Source: Tsukamurella sp. 8F (GTDB taxonomy: Bacteria; Actinomycetota; Actinomycetes; Mycobacteriales; Mycobacteriaceae). Taken from it: DNA of 64,000 nt. Made by a program: the position numbers and the translations under genes. Location: the NCBI RefSeq assembly GCF_029167375.1, contig NZ_JARFTP010000006.1, forward strand, positions 124,001 to 188,000. Direction: 5' to 3'. Shown in pieces: positions 7,563 to 14,607 of this stretch. The notes under the pieces are model-generated. The model was not told the DNA's origin, did not search any database, and saw only the letters and a list, made by a program, of their open reading frames with translations. Numbering within the stretch: the first letter of the stretch is position 1; every line of letters starts with the position of its first letter.

Positions 7563-8948
7563 CTACTTCCTTCCATGCGAGAGGAACCCGAGCACGTCGT
7601 GCCGGGTGATGACTCCGATCGGCTTGCCGTCGTCGACGACCATGAGCGCGTCGGATTCACCGAGCGCCGTCATCGCCGACGACACGGACTCGCCCGCGCC
7701 GATCAGGGGGAACGCGGGGCCCATGTGCTTCTCCACGGGATCCGCCAGGTTGGCGCGGCCCTCGAAGACCGCGGACAGCAGCTCGCGCTCGCTCACCGCA
7801 CCGGCGACCTCTCCCGCCATGATCGGCGGTTCGGCACCCACCACAGGCATCTGCGAGACGTTGTACTCGCCGAGGATCTCGATGGCGTCGCGGATCGTCT
7901 CCGACGGGTGTGTATGCACGAGATCCGGCAACTCACCGGACTTGCCGCGCAGGACGTCGCCGACGAGTGCCTCGCGCTGCTTCGGGTCGAGCGGAGTACG
8001 CAGGAAGCCGTACGACGACATCCACTTGTCGTTGAAGATCTTCGACAGGTAGCCGCGGCCGCCGTCGGGCAGCAGCACGACCACCACGGCGTCCGGATCG
8101 CGCTCGGCGACACGCAGCGCGGCCACGACGGCCATGCCGCAGGAGCCGCCGACCAGCAGTCCCTCCTCGCGGGCGAGGCGCCGCGTCATCTCGAACGAGT
8201 CGGCGTCGGACACCGCGATGATCTCGTCGGGGATGTCCGGGTCGTAAGCCTCGGGCCAGAAGTCCTCACCCACGCCCTCGACCAGGTACGGCCGCCCCGT
8301 GCCGCCGGAGTAGACGGAGCCCTCGGGGTCCGCTCCGACGATCTTCACCGCGCCGTTCGAGACCTCTTTGAGGTAACGGCCGGTGCCCGTGATGGTGCCG
8401 CCGGTGCCGACGCCGGCGACGAAGTGGGTGACCTTACCCTCGGTGTCCCGCCATATCTCGGGGCCCGTGGTCTCGTAGTGCGATGCGGGTCCGTTGGGGT
8501 TCGAATACTGATTGGGTTTCCACGCACCGGGGATCTCGCGGGTCAGCCTGTCCGAGACGTTGTAGTACGAGTCCGGGTGTTCCGGGGGCACGGCCGTGGG
8601 GCAGACGACGACCTCGGCCCCGTAGGCGCGCAGCACATTCCGCTTGTCTTCGCTGACCTTGTCCGGGCAGACGAAGACGCAGTCGTAGCCGCGTTGCTGC
8701 GCGACCAGTGCGAGCCCGACTCCGGTGTTACCCGATGTGGGCTCGACGATGGTGCCGCCCGGCTTCAGCTCACCCGACGCCTCGGCGGCGTCGATCATCT
8801 TGACAGCGATGCGGTCCTTGCTGCTGCCGCCCGGGTTGAGGTACTCGATCTTCGCGGCGACCAGGCCGGCCCCGGGAGCGACGACGGAGCCTAGGCGGAC
8901 GAGCGGAGTATCGCCGATCAGCTCGGAGACGTGTCCTGCGATGCGCAT
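7563..8948 (-). CDS. cbs: Cystathionine beta-synthase
   Basis: 461 residues: an N-terminal fold-type II PLP domain (about 1-320) with PGGSSKDRIAVKM (PLP lysine), EPTSGNTGVGLAL (substrate loop), AGVGTGGTITGTGRYLKE (phosphate cradle) and GGSCGMAV, followed by two CBS modules (about 335-461) with VHTHPSETIRDAI and VITRHDVLGFL. The PLP-domain sequence closely resembles my memory of the M. tuberculosis Rv1077 protein. The ATG at 8948 is preferred to the ATG at 8957 because GGGAGG stands about nine bases before it, and the protein then starts MRIAGHVSELIG as in relatives. It catalyses cystathionine formation from serine (or O-acetylserine) and homocysteine. Divergent from the SGNH hydrolase gene across 64 bp. 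Confidence 0.95.
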   Translation of the reverse strand: MRIAGHVSELIGDTPLVRLGSVVAPGAGLVAAKIEYLNPGGSSKDRIAVKMIDAAEASGELKPGGTIVEPTSGNTGVGLALVAQQRGYDCVFVCPDKVSEDKRNVLRAYGAEVVVCPTAVPPEHPDSYYNVSDRLTREIPGAWKPNQYSNPNGPASHYETTGPEIWRDTEGKVTHFVAGVGTGGTITGTGRYLKEVSNGAVKIVGADPEGSVYSGGTGRPYLVEGVGEDFWPEAYDPDIPDEIIAVSDADSFEMTRRLAREEGLLVGGSCGMAVVAALRVAERDPDAVVVVLLPDGGRGYLSKIFNDKWMSSYGFLRTPLDPKQREALVGDVLRGKSGELPDLVHTHPSETIRDAIEILGEYNVSQMPVVGAEPPIMAGEVAGAVSERELLSAVFEGRANLADPVEKHMGPAFPLIGAGESVSSAMTALGESDALMVVDDGKPIGVITRHDVLGFLSHGRK

Positions 8949-9012
8949 GGCTCCCATCCTCCCACGCGTCGCTTACCGGCCTCGCCCAGGGAGCGGCGCT
9001 AGATTGGGCGGT

Positions 9013-9954
9013 ATGGGTTATACCCGGGGCCGGATCGTGCGAGACGCCGCACGGGCATCGGTGGCCGCTGCGGGTGGCGCCGGGATGACGTGGGCCGCCT
9101 ACTCGTTCCTCGCCGAGCAGGCCAAGCAGGCGCGGACGGTGATCCCGCATCGCACCGATAAGGCACCGTCGAGGGACGGCGTGTACGTACCCGGGCAGGA
9201 GGCCGTCGAGCGGCCGAGCGATCACCCCGCAGACGTGCGGCTGATGGTCTTCGGTGACTCGACGGCGTGCGGCCTGGGCTGCGACGATGCCGAGCAGACC
9301 CCGGGTGTACTCATAGCGCGCGGGCTCACGAGGGAGACCGGCAGGAGCGTGCAGCTGTCGACGAAGGCGATCGTCGGGGCGACGTCACGCGGGCTGGTCG
9401 GGCAGATCGACGCGATGCTGATCGCGGGCCGGCCCCCGGACGTATCCGTGATCCTCGTGGGCGCCAACGACGTGACCGCGGTCAACGGGATCGAATCGTC
9501 CGCGCGCCGCCTGGGGCGGTGTGTGCGGCGGCTGCGTGGCGAGGGCTCGGCAGTCGTGGTGGGGACGTGCCCGGACATCGGCGTCGTCTGGGCCATCCCG
9601 CAGCCGCTCCGAACCGTGATGCGTACGTACAGCCTGCGCCTGGCGGCGCGGCAGAAGGTGCACGTGAATGCCGCGGGCGGCAGAGCGGTCCCGCTCGAGT
9701 TGCTGGCGGACCGGTTCCGTGCGGCACCCGACATCATGCTGTCGGGCGACCACTTCCATCCGTCACCCGTGGGCTACGCGCTGGCGGCGGAGGCCCTGCT
9801 GCCCGAGGTCGTCGCCGCCGTGGGCGAGCAGAGCGAACCGGTGCCCGGGCCCGAGCCGGCCCCGCCGGCGGACCTCGCAAACGAAGAACGCCCCACCGCG
9901 CGGCTCTCGCGCGCGCTGCGGGGCGTTCTTCGGCGGGACGAGCCCGCCGCGTGA
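9013..9954 (+). CDS. SGNH/GDSL hydrolase, membrane-anchored or secreted
   Basis: 313 residues. The N-terminus has a basic stretch and a hydrophobic segment rich in Ala/Gly (about 8-28). GDSL block I reads VFGDSTACGLG with the nucleophilic Ser, block III reads ILVGANDVT (GxND), and block V reads DHFHPSPVGY (catalytic Asp-x-x-His). It resembles the M. tuberculosis Rv1075c protein, which also lies near cbs. The ATG at 9013 is chosen because TAGATT at 9000-9005 places transcription start on or next to it and no ribosome binding site is visible. The last 70 bp of the gene contain a 13-bp perfect stem. Substrate unknown; esterase or acyl-carbohydrate hydrolase is likely. Confidence 0.85.
   Translation: MGYTRGRIVRDAARASVAAAGGAGMTWAAYSFLAEQAKQARTVIPHRTDKAPSRDGVYVPGQEAVERPSDHPADVRLMVFGDSTACGLGCDDAEQTPGVLIARGLTRETGRSVQLSTKAIVGATSRGLVGQIDAMLIAGRPPDVSVILVGANDVTAVNGIESSARRLGRCVRRLRGEGSAVVVGTCPDIGVVWAIPQPLRTVMRTYSLRLAARQKVHVNAAGGRAVPLELLADRFRAAPDIMLSGDHFHPSPVGYALAAEALLPEVVAAVGEQSEPVPGPEPAPPADLANEERPTARLSRALRGVLRRDEPAA
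9882..9932. terminator. 13-bp perfect stem inside the 3' end of the SGNH gene
   Basis: CGAAGAACGCCCC (9882-9894) pairs perfectly with GGGGCGTTCTTCG (9920-9932) across a 25-nt loop that is itself GC-rich. It lies within the last 25 codons of the SGNH gene and 24 bp short of the convergent BI-1 gene's stop. No T tract follows on the plus strand; a short TTTG follows on the minus strand. Probable bidirectional terminator built into coding sequence. Confidence 0.6.
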
Positions 9955-9955
9955 G

Positions 9956-10882
9956 CTAGTTGCTTCGGTAGAAATAGCTCAGCAGGCGCAGGATCTCGAC
10001 GTACAGCCACACCAGGGTGACGGTCAGGCCGAGAGCGACGCCCCAGGCCGCCTTCGCGGGCGCGCCTGCGCGGATCAGCTGATCCGCCTGGTCGAAGTCG
10101 ATCAGGAAGCTGAACGCGGCGATACCGATGCAGACCAGGGAGAAGATGATCGCGATGGGACCGCCGTCGCGCAGCGGGCCCGCGCCGTGAGTGAAGAGGC
10201 TCATCACCAGGTTGCCGAGCGCCAGCACGACGACACCGATCATCGCGGCGAACAGCATGCGAGTGAAGCGCGGGGTGACGCGGATGGCCCCCGTCTTGTA
10301 GACGACGAGCATTCCGATGAACACCCCGACGGTGCCGAGCACCGCCTGCGCGATGAGTGCGCCGGCGCTGACGCCGGAGACCATGAAGTTCGCGAATACA
10401 TACGAGATCGCGCCGACGAACAGCCCCTCGAACGCCGCGTACCCGAGGACGATGCCCGGGTTGTCGCTCTTACGCGCGAAGGTCGCGACCATGACCAGCA
10501 CCAGACCGCCGATCGCTCCCGCGATGAGGAGCGGGTTGGCGAGCGCGAGGTTCTGTCCGATCGCGAAGTAGCTGGCGACGGCGAAGACGATCAGCACGCC
10601 CAGCGTCATCGCGGTCTTCTGCACCACGTCGTCGATGGTGATCGAGCGGACGCCCTGCTGCTGGGCGTACGGCTGCTGCGGCGTCTGGTAGGGCTGCTGG
10701 AACTGCATCCCCTGGGCCATACCGGCCGCGCCGCTGCCGAATCCGGCCCCGCCGAAGTTCTGCTGGCCCTGCTGCCCGGGGTATCCGGGCTGCTGGTAGC
10801 CGGCCTGCGGGCCGCCCACCTGCTGCTTCTGTCGGCCCCCGCGCATGAGATTGCGCAGAACCGGGTTGCTGCTCTCTCGCAC
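9956..10882 (-). CDS. Bax inhibitor-1/YccA family membrane protein
   Basis: 308 residues. The cytoplasmic N-terminal tail (about 15-78) is Gln/Gly/Pro-rich, with YQQPGYPGQQGQQ-like runs. It is followed by seven hydrophobic helices (about 85-305) of the BI-1/YccA superfamily, ending in a conserved helix with SFLIDFDQADQLI and a basic C-terminus. BI-1 relatives are pH-sensitive calcium leak channels in some bacteria; no specific role can be assigned here. The GTG at 10882 gives VRESSNPVLRNLMRGG and has AAAGGA eight bases upstream; longer frames read into the intergenic region. Converges on the SGNH gene with one base between the stops. Confidence 0.85.
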   Translation of the reverse strand: MRESSNPVLRNLMRGGRQKQQVGGPQAGYQQPGYPGQQGQQNFGGAGFGSGAAGMAQGMQFQQPYQTPQQPYAQQQGVRSITIDDVVQKTAMTLGVLIVFAVASYFAIGQNLALANPLLIAGAIGGLVLVMVATFARKSDNPGIVLGYAAFEGLFVGAISYVFANFMVSGVSAGALIAQAVLGTVGVFIGMLVVYKTGAIRVTPRFTRMLFAAMIGVVVLALGNLVMSLFTHGAGPLRDGGPIAIIFSLVCIGIAAFSFLIDFDQADQLIRAGAPAKAAWGVALGLTVTLVWLYVEILRLLSYFYRSN

Positions 10883-11083
10883 CGTGTGGTCCTTTCTCGG
10901 GCGTCGCTTTGATTCTGCGACTGGTGCGACCACCGGACTGGCCCGGCGGCCTCGTTGGGTACAACGAACAGGCGGTGGTTCCGGTTCCCAGCCGTCTGGC
11001 AGCGGCCCCACGCCCTTTTACGTTCACCTTACCCAACGTTGGGCGAACCGGTCCGGTTCCCGAGACCGCTCCCGCGGTTCGAG
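10883..11083. other. 201-bp intergenic region upstream of the BI-1 gene
   Basis: No gene is visible. It must carry the promoter of the BI-1 gene, and a perfect 12-bp palindrome CCCAACGTTGGG lies at 11032-11043. An imprecise partial copy of that motif (GTTGGGTACAAC) lies near 10956. Both could bind a regulator, but no clear -35/-10 pair can be assigned. Confidence 0.35.
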
Positions 11084-11623
11084 TCAGGCCGCACGTCCCC
11101 CGAGCAGATCGTTCACGCGACTACGGACCTCGTCGACGGGCATCGCGGCACCGATGGCGGCGAGCACGGCGTCGTCGTCGCTGCGCAGGATCCCGAGCAG
11201 TACGTGCTCGCTTCCGACGCGGCGGTCCTTGCGGTGGATAGCCTCGCGCAGCGCGAGCTCTAGCGTCTTCTTGGACGCAGAGGAGAAGGGGATGTGCCCG
11301 GTACGGAAGCGCTTTCGGATGGGACGCCGGACGTCGAACCCGAAGCGCTCCGACACCGCATCGACGACCGCGGCGAGGTCGATGCCGATTCCCTTCAACG
11401 CCTCGGCGTCCGCTTCCGTGAGCACGCGGTCCTGCGCGGCGGCACGCACACCGTCGACGGTGAGCCCGCCGTCGGTGAGGACGTCCTGCACATCGCTCGG
11501 CAACTGCCCGAGCACGCTTATCAACAGGTGGGTGGGGGTGATGCGATCGGCGCCCGCGTCGCGGGCCTCCTCCTGGGCGAGGACGACGGCGGTGCGTGCC
11601 TCGCGGGTGAACCTCTCGAACAT
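11084..11623 (-). CDS. Stand-alone Clp N-domain (ClpC N-terminal-like) protein
   Basis: 179 residues with Clp_N repeats and no AAA+ ATPase module. It opens MFERFTREARTAVVLAQEEAR, the classic ClpC/ClpA N-domain start, followed by ITPTHLLISVL. A second repeat contains FSSASKKTLELALREAIHRKDRRVGSEHVLLGIL. Such domains recognise substrates or adaptors for ClpCP; a free-standing version could act as an adaptor, a decoy or a sensor of Clp substrates. It starts 9 bp after the small HTH gene and is surely cotranscribed with it from the promoter at 11844-11872. Length and absence of Walker motifs show it is not a truncated ClpC: the reading frame ends cleanly. Confidence 0.88.
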   Translation of the reverse strand: MFERFTREARTAVVLAQEEARDAGADRITPTHLLISVLGQLPSDVQDVLTDGGLTVDGVRAAAQDRVLTEADAEALKGIGIDLAAVVDAVSERFGFDVRRPIRKRFRTGHIPFSSASKKTLELALREAIHRKDRRVGSEHVLLGILRSDDDAVLAAIGAAMPVDEVRSRVNDLLGGRAA

Positions 11624-11632
11624 GGCGAAGAC

Positions 11633-11836
11633 CTACTTCCCGTACTTCTTGTGAACGGCCTGGCGGGTGACGTCGAGCGCGCGGGCGATGTCCTGCCACG
11701 ACCAGCCGAGAGACCGGGCGTTGGCGACCTGCACGGCCTCGAGCTGATCCGCGAGCCTGCGGAGTGCGACCACAGCCCGTAGCCCCTGTTCAGGATCCTC
11801 GGAGGCGGCCGCGTCGACGAATTCGGGTGAGCTCAC
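11633..11836 (-). CDS. Small helix-turn-helix regulator paired with the Clp N-domain protein
   Basis: 67 residues, almost entirely an HTH: a helix ADQLEAVQVANARSLGWS followed by WQDIARALDVTRQAVHKKYGK, where DIARALDVTRQAVHKKY is a canonical turn and recognition helix. GTG at 11836 lies at the predicted transcription start of a promoter with a 17-bp spacer, so translation is likely leaderless; the longer frame to 11923 crosses that promoter and a tRNA gene and is rejected. Two identical dyads GTCAA-N6-TTGAC cover the promoter, suggesting autoregulation. Cotranscribed with the Clp N-domain gene 9 bp downstream. Regulator of a protein-quality-control response is an inference from the pairing. Confidence 0.85.
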   Translation of the reverse strand: MSSPEFVDAAASEDPEQGLRAVVALRRLADQLEAVQVANARSLGWSWQDIARALDVTRQAVHKKYGK

Positions 11837-11840
11837 GCCT

Positions 11841-11856
11841 GTCAATGTAGGTTGAC
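11841..11856. promoter_or_regulatory. Operator 1, GTCAA-N6-TTGAC, overlapping the -10 of the HTH/Clp promoter
   Basis: A perfect five-base dyad with a six-base spacer (TGTAGG). It covers the -10 TACATT of the minus-strand promoter and is 27 bp, centre to centre, from an identical dyad at 11868-11883. Two identical architectures in 43 bp are unlikely by chance and fit dimers of the adjacent HTH protein. Confidence 0.75.
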
Positions 11857-11872
11857 GCCATCTACTTGTCAA
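11844..11872 (-). promoter_or_regulatory. Promoter of the HTH-Clp_N operon
   Basis: Read on the minus strand: -35 TTGACA (11872-11867, perfect consensus), 17-bp spacer, -10 TACATT (11849-11844). Expected start is 11837/11836, the first base of the GTG codon of the HTH gene, so the mRNA has no leader. Both hexamers lie inside the paired operators. Confidence 0.75.
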
Positions 11873-11883
11873 CCTGGATTGAC
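11868..11883. promoter_or_regulatory. Operator 2, GTCAA-N6-TTGAC, overlapping the -35 of the HTH/Clp promoter
   Basis: Second copy of the dyad (spacer CCTGGA). Its left half contains the -35 hexamer of the HTH promoter. It also sits about 16 bp upstream of a possible tRNA -10 (TAGGGT, 11899-11904), so the same repressor could affect the divergent tRNA-LysE transcript. Confidence 0.75.
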
Positions 11884-11915
11884 GACACCTGGCCAAGCTA
11901 GGGTGAGCGGGCACC

Positions 11916-11989
11916 GCCCCCATAGCCCAATCGGCAGAGGCACCGGCCTTAAAAGCTGGTCAGTGTGGGTTCGAGTCCCACTGGGGGCA
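11916..11989 (+). tRNA. tRNA-Leu (anticodon UAA), with a short variable arm
   Basis: A 74-nt cloverleaf: acceptor GCCCCCA (11916-11922)/TGGGGGC (11982-11988) with discriminator A73; D arm with the GG pair in AATCGGCAGA; anticodon stem CCGGC (11943-11947)/GCTGG (11955-11959) and loop CTTAAAA, anticodon TAA at 11950-11952; T arm GTGGG/CCCAC with loop TTCGAGT. The variable region is only TCAGT (five nt), so this is a class I shape, whereas bacterial tRNA-Leu is normally class II with a long variable arm. CCA is not encoded. It reads UUA codons by anticodon. No integrase or att repeat lies nearby. Confidence 0.85.
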
Positions 11990-12020
11990 CAGACGAACGG
12001 CCGGAGGAGGGCGGACACGC

Positions 12021-12695
12021 ATGAACCACCATCTGCTCGCGGCGTTGCCGGTTTCGCCGGCAGGTCTGCTCGCATTCGGTCTGACGGCTCTGGTGATCAT
12101 CGTGGCACCGGGCCCCAGCGTGTTGTTCGTCGTCGGCCGCGCGCTCGCACACGGGCGCACGGTCGCAATCGCGAGCGCGCTCGGCGGGACTCTGGGGTCA
12201 CTCGCGCTCTGCGGGCTCGTGGTGTCCGGGCTCGGGACGCTGATCGCCGCATCCGCCGTGGTCTTCACAACGGCCAAGGTGATCGGCGCGATCTACCTCT
12301 GCTACTTGGGGATCCAGGCGATCCGGCACCGTCGTCGGCTCTCGATCGGCGGCACACGGGCGTTTCCAGCACAGGAACGCGGCGTCGTACTGCGTTCTGC
12401 CAGACAGGGATTCGTCGTCGGCGTGAGCAATCCGAAGACGCTGGTCTTCTTCGGTGCGGTGCTGCCGCAGTTCGTGGATGCAGGGCGCGGCCACCCCGCG
12501 ACGCAGATGGCCGTCTTCGCACTCCTGTTCTGCATGCTCGCCGCCCTGTCCGACAGCGTCTGGGCACTCGCCGCCGGGACCGCACGTAACTGGTTCGCGC
12601 GCTCCGATCGCCGGCTGCGGGCGGTCGGCGGCGCGGGAGGCGTCGCAATGATCGGACTCGGTGTCGGCCTGGCAGTTACCGGTCGCGCGGACTGA
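12021..12695 (+). CDS. LysE/RhtB family amino acid exporter
   Basis: 224 residues with six hydrophobic segments in the LysE/RhtB pattern. The hallmark PGPSVLFVVGRALAHGRTVAIASALG follows the first helix, and the middle region has YLCYLGIQAIR and GVSNPKTLVFFGAVLPQF, both typical. Exporters of this family remove excess amino acids (for instance lysine, threonine, homoserine) or derivatives; the substrate cannot be told. ATG at 12021 lies 31 bp downstream of the tRNA, possibly on the same transcript, with GGAGGAGGGCGG upstream as ribosome binding site. Confidence 0.9.
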   Translation: MNHHLLAALPVSPAGLLAFGLTALVIIVAPGPSVLFVVGRALAHGRTVAIASALGGTLGSLALCGLVVSGLGTLIAASAVVFTTAKVIGAIYLCYLGIQAIRHRRRLSIGGTRAFPAQERGVVLRSARQGFVVGVSNPKTLVFFGAVLPQFVDAGRGHPATQMAVFALLFCMLAALSDSVWALAAGTARNWFARSDRRLRAVGGAGGVAMIGLGVGLAVTGRAD

Positions 12696-12724
12696 CGAGC
12701 CCCTGAATTCGAGCGACGGAGAGG

Positions 12725-12991
12725 TCAGGCGGCGCGGACCGCGAGGCGGTCGGCAGGATCGATGACGCGATCGATGGAGCCGTAGCGCTGCTCGACGCGT
12801 GCGACGGCGTAGTCCCACTGCTCGGGGTCGGACAGGTCCGCGACGAGGGGGTAGACGCCGTGCGCCATGACAGCGACCACCTCGCGGAAGTTGCGGCCGA
12901 TGGCCGTCACGTGCGCACCGGCCGCCGCGGCGTCTGCCACCAACTGCTCCGCCTGAGCGGTCCCGTCGAGCACAACCACGATGTTCTGCAT
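12725..12991 (-). CDS. Small hypothetical protein, SDR-fragment-like
   Basis: 88 residues with no confident family. It starts MQNIVVVLDGTAQAEQLVADAAAAGAHVTAIG, a beta-alpha-beta pattern of a Rossmann fold but lacking the G-x-x-x-G-x-G nucleotide-binding turn, followed by YPLVADLSDPEQWDYAVARVEQRYGSIDRVID, which mimics the D-x-x-D and helix region of short-chain dehydrogenases. It therefore looks like a minimal or decayed piece of an SDR, but no matching catalytic part follows. The ATG at 12991 is preceded by GGAGCTGAC. The upstream 89 bp are unusually AT-rich for this genome and include ATGATAGCTACATGAT-like sequence that could hold its promoter. Function unknown. Confidence 0.6.
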   Translation of the reverse strand: MQNIVVVLDGTAQAEQLVADAAAAGAHVTAIGRNFREVVAVMAHGVYPLVADLSDPEQWDYAVARVEQRYGSIDRVIDPADRLAVRAA

Positions 12992-13080
12992 GTCAGCTCC
13001 ATTCTTTACGATTGCTTGAATGATAGCTACATGATCCTGAATTTCCGATACCTCGGGGCTGTGACCTTGTTGACAGTGGG

Positions 13081-14061
13081 TTAACTCTCGTCGGTCAGCC
13101 CCAGCGCCACGCCGTCGAGGATGTCGTGCTCGGAGACGACCAGCTCTGTGACCCCGGACGCCGCCAGACGACGTGCGAGCAACATCGCCACCAGCGCACC
13201 GCCCCCGATCACGTCGGCCCGCCCCGGATGCATCGGGCCGAGCGCCAGGCGTTCCGCAGAGGTCATACCCACCAATCTGCGGCACAGCGAGACCAGCTGT
13301 TCGATCGGCACCCGCGAGCGATGGATGAGAACGGGGTCATACTCGGTCAGGCCGTGGGCGAGCGCCGCGAGCGTTGTGAACGTACCCGCCACGCCCACCC
13401 AGGTGCGCGCGTTCCCGATCGGGACGCGGTGCGCGGCGGCGTCGAGCTGTTCCTCGACGATCCCACGAGCGCGGTCGACCTCGCGCTCCGTCGGCGGATC
13501 CGACGCGAGCGCGCGCTCGGTGAGTCGCACGCATCCGATATCCGCAGAGAACGCGTGCGTCACACGCAGGCCGCCGCCCGACCCGGCTTCGCCCAGCACC
13601 AGCTCGGTCGATCCCCCGCCCAGGTCGGTGACGAGCACGGGGCCGTCGTGGTCCGGCCCGCTCCCCAGCCCGGCAACGGCGCCGCGGAACGACAACCGCG
13701 CCTCCTCGTCACCCGAGATGACCTCGGCCACCGCACCGGGGACGACGCTGCCGAGCAACTCGGCGGTCATCCCGAAGAAGCCGTCGCGACCCTCCACGTC
13801 GCGGGTCGCGGAGGTGGCGACCATGCGGATCCGCGTGGCGCCCAATGCCTTTGCGGTGTGCACGTAATCGGCGAGGGCGGCACGGGTGCGCTCGATCGCC
13901 TCGGGTGCAAAACCTCCCGTGGCGTCGACTCCCTGCCCGAGCCGCACGATGCGCATCTCGCGGGCGAGGTCCGTCAGGTCACCGCCGACGTTCCTGCTGG
14001 CTACGAGGAGGCGAATGCTGTTGGTACCGCAGTCGATCGCTGCGACGACAGGTTCGGTCAC
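13081..14061 (-). CDS. ppx: Ppx/GppA family exopolyphosphatase
   Basis: 326 residues, the length of the short mycobacterial Ppx (Rv1026-type). It opens VTEPVVAAIDCGTNSIRLLVA, the phosphate-1 loop of the ASKHA fold, and has VISGDEEARLSFRGA and VLVTDLGGGSTELVLG (phosphate-2 region). It lacks the extra C-terminal HD-like domain of E. coli Ppx. Predicted to hydrolyse long- or short-chain polyphosphate or (p)ppGpp. GTG at 14061 overlaps the DUF501 stop as GTGA; the longer frame to 14214 is antisense-like Arg-rich noise. Last gene of the eno-ftsB-DUF501-ppx series, the same order as in M. tuberculosis Rv1023-Rv1026. Confidence 0.92.
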   Translation of the reverse strand: MTEPVVAAIDCGTNSIRLLVASRNVGGDLTDLAREMRIVRLGQGVDATGGFAPEAIERTRAALADYVHTAKALGATRIRMVATSATRDVEGRDGFFGMTAELLGSVVPGAVAEVISGDEEARLSFRGAVAGLGSGPDHDGPVLVTDLGGGSTELVLGEAGSGGGLRVTHAFSADIGCVRLTERALASDPPTEREVDRARGIVEEQLDAAAHRVPIGNARTWVGVAGTFTTLAALAHGLTEYDPVLIHRSRVPIEQLVSLCRRLVGMTSAERLALGPMHPGRADVIGGGALVAMLLARRLAASGVTELVVSEHDILDGVALGLTDES

Positions 14062-14603
14062 CGTGCGGTCCAAGAGTAGTTGGGCGCCGGCCAATCCTGC
14101 GGTATGGCACTGCCGCGCAGGCCCGCGTCCGCGGCGAGAGCCACGGCCTCGTCGCCGAGCCAGACGGTTCCGGGTCCTACGGCGAGTGCGTACGCGATAA
14201 GCACGTGCAGACACTTGACACGGTCGGGCATACCACCACCGGAGAAGTCGGTTCCCAAGTCCTCCAGCGCATTCCGTGCCTCTAGGAAGGCACGATGCGC
14301 GGCGCGGTAGTTCTCCGCCACGTCGTCGTCCGACGCGAGCAGAGCCTCCATCTCCTTCATCAGCCCGGCGCTCTCCTGGCGGCTGGCCTCGGATGTAAGG
14401 CGCGGGTCGGTGAGGTAGTACAGAGTGGGGAACGGAGTGCCGTCGGGCAGCTTCGGGGCCGTCTTCACGACGGCGGGCGCACCGTCGGGAGTGCGGTACG
14501 CGATGGCCAGCACGCCTCGCGGAGTCCGGCCGAGCTGCTGTGTGACAGCGTCGAGATCCGCCTCGGTGGGAGGCGCGTCGCCCCCGGGAGCCTGATCCGT
14601 CAT
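14058..14603 (-). CDS. DUF501 domain protein
   Basis: 181 residues, DUF501 family (M. tuberculosis Rv1025 position). Visible blocks: DLDAVTQQLGRTPRGVLAIAYR, a conserved opening; LPTLYYLTDPRL-like segment (here FPTLYYLTDPRLTSEASRQE); and GGGMPDRVKCLHVLIAYALAVGPGTVWLGDEA, which contains the conserved K-C-L-H-x-L-x-A. Biochemical function is unknown in the family. It lies between ftsB and ppx with a 4-nt gap upstream and a GTGA overlap downstream, so coordinated expression with cell-division and polyphosphate genes is likely. Confidence 0.92.
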   Translation of the reverse strand: MTDQAPGGDAPPTEADLDAVTQQLGRTPRGVLAIAYRTPDGAPAVVKTAPKLPDGTPFPTLYYLTDPRLTSEASRQESAGLMKEMEALLASDDDVAENYRAAHRAFLEARNALEDLGTDFSGGGMPDRVKCLHVLIAYALAVGPGTVWLGDEAVALAADAGLRGSAIPQDWPAPNYSWTAR

Positions 14604-14607
14604 CGCG

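Noticed and set aside
5865-8894. Plus-strand open frame of more than 1000 codons opposite mftE, metB and cbs
   Set aside because: It is the complement of three clearly identified genes, is Arg/Gly/His-rich and has no family similarity. High third-position GC produces such shadows.
11916-11989. tRNA as an integration site for a mobile element
   Set aside because: No integrase gene, no repeat of the tRNA 3' end and no break in composition downstream.
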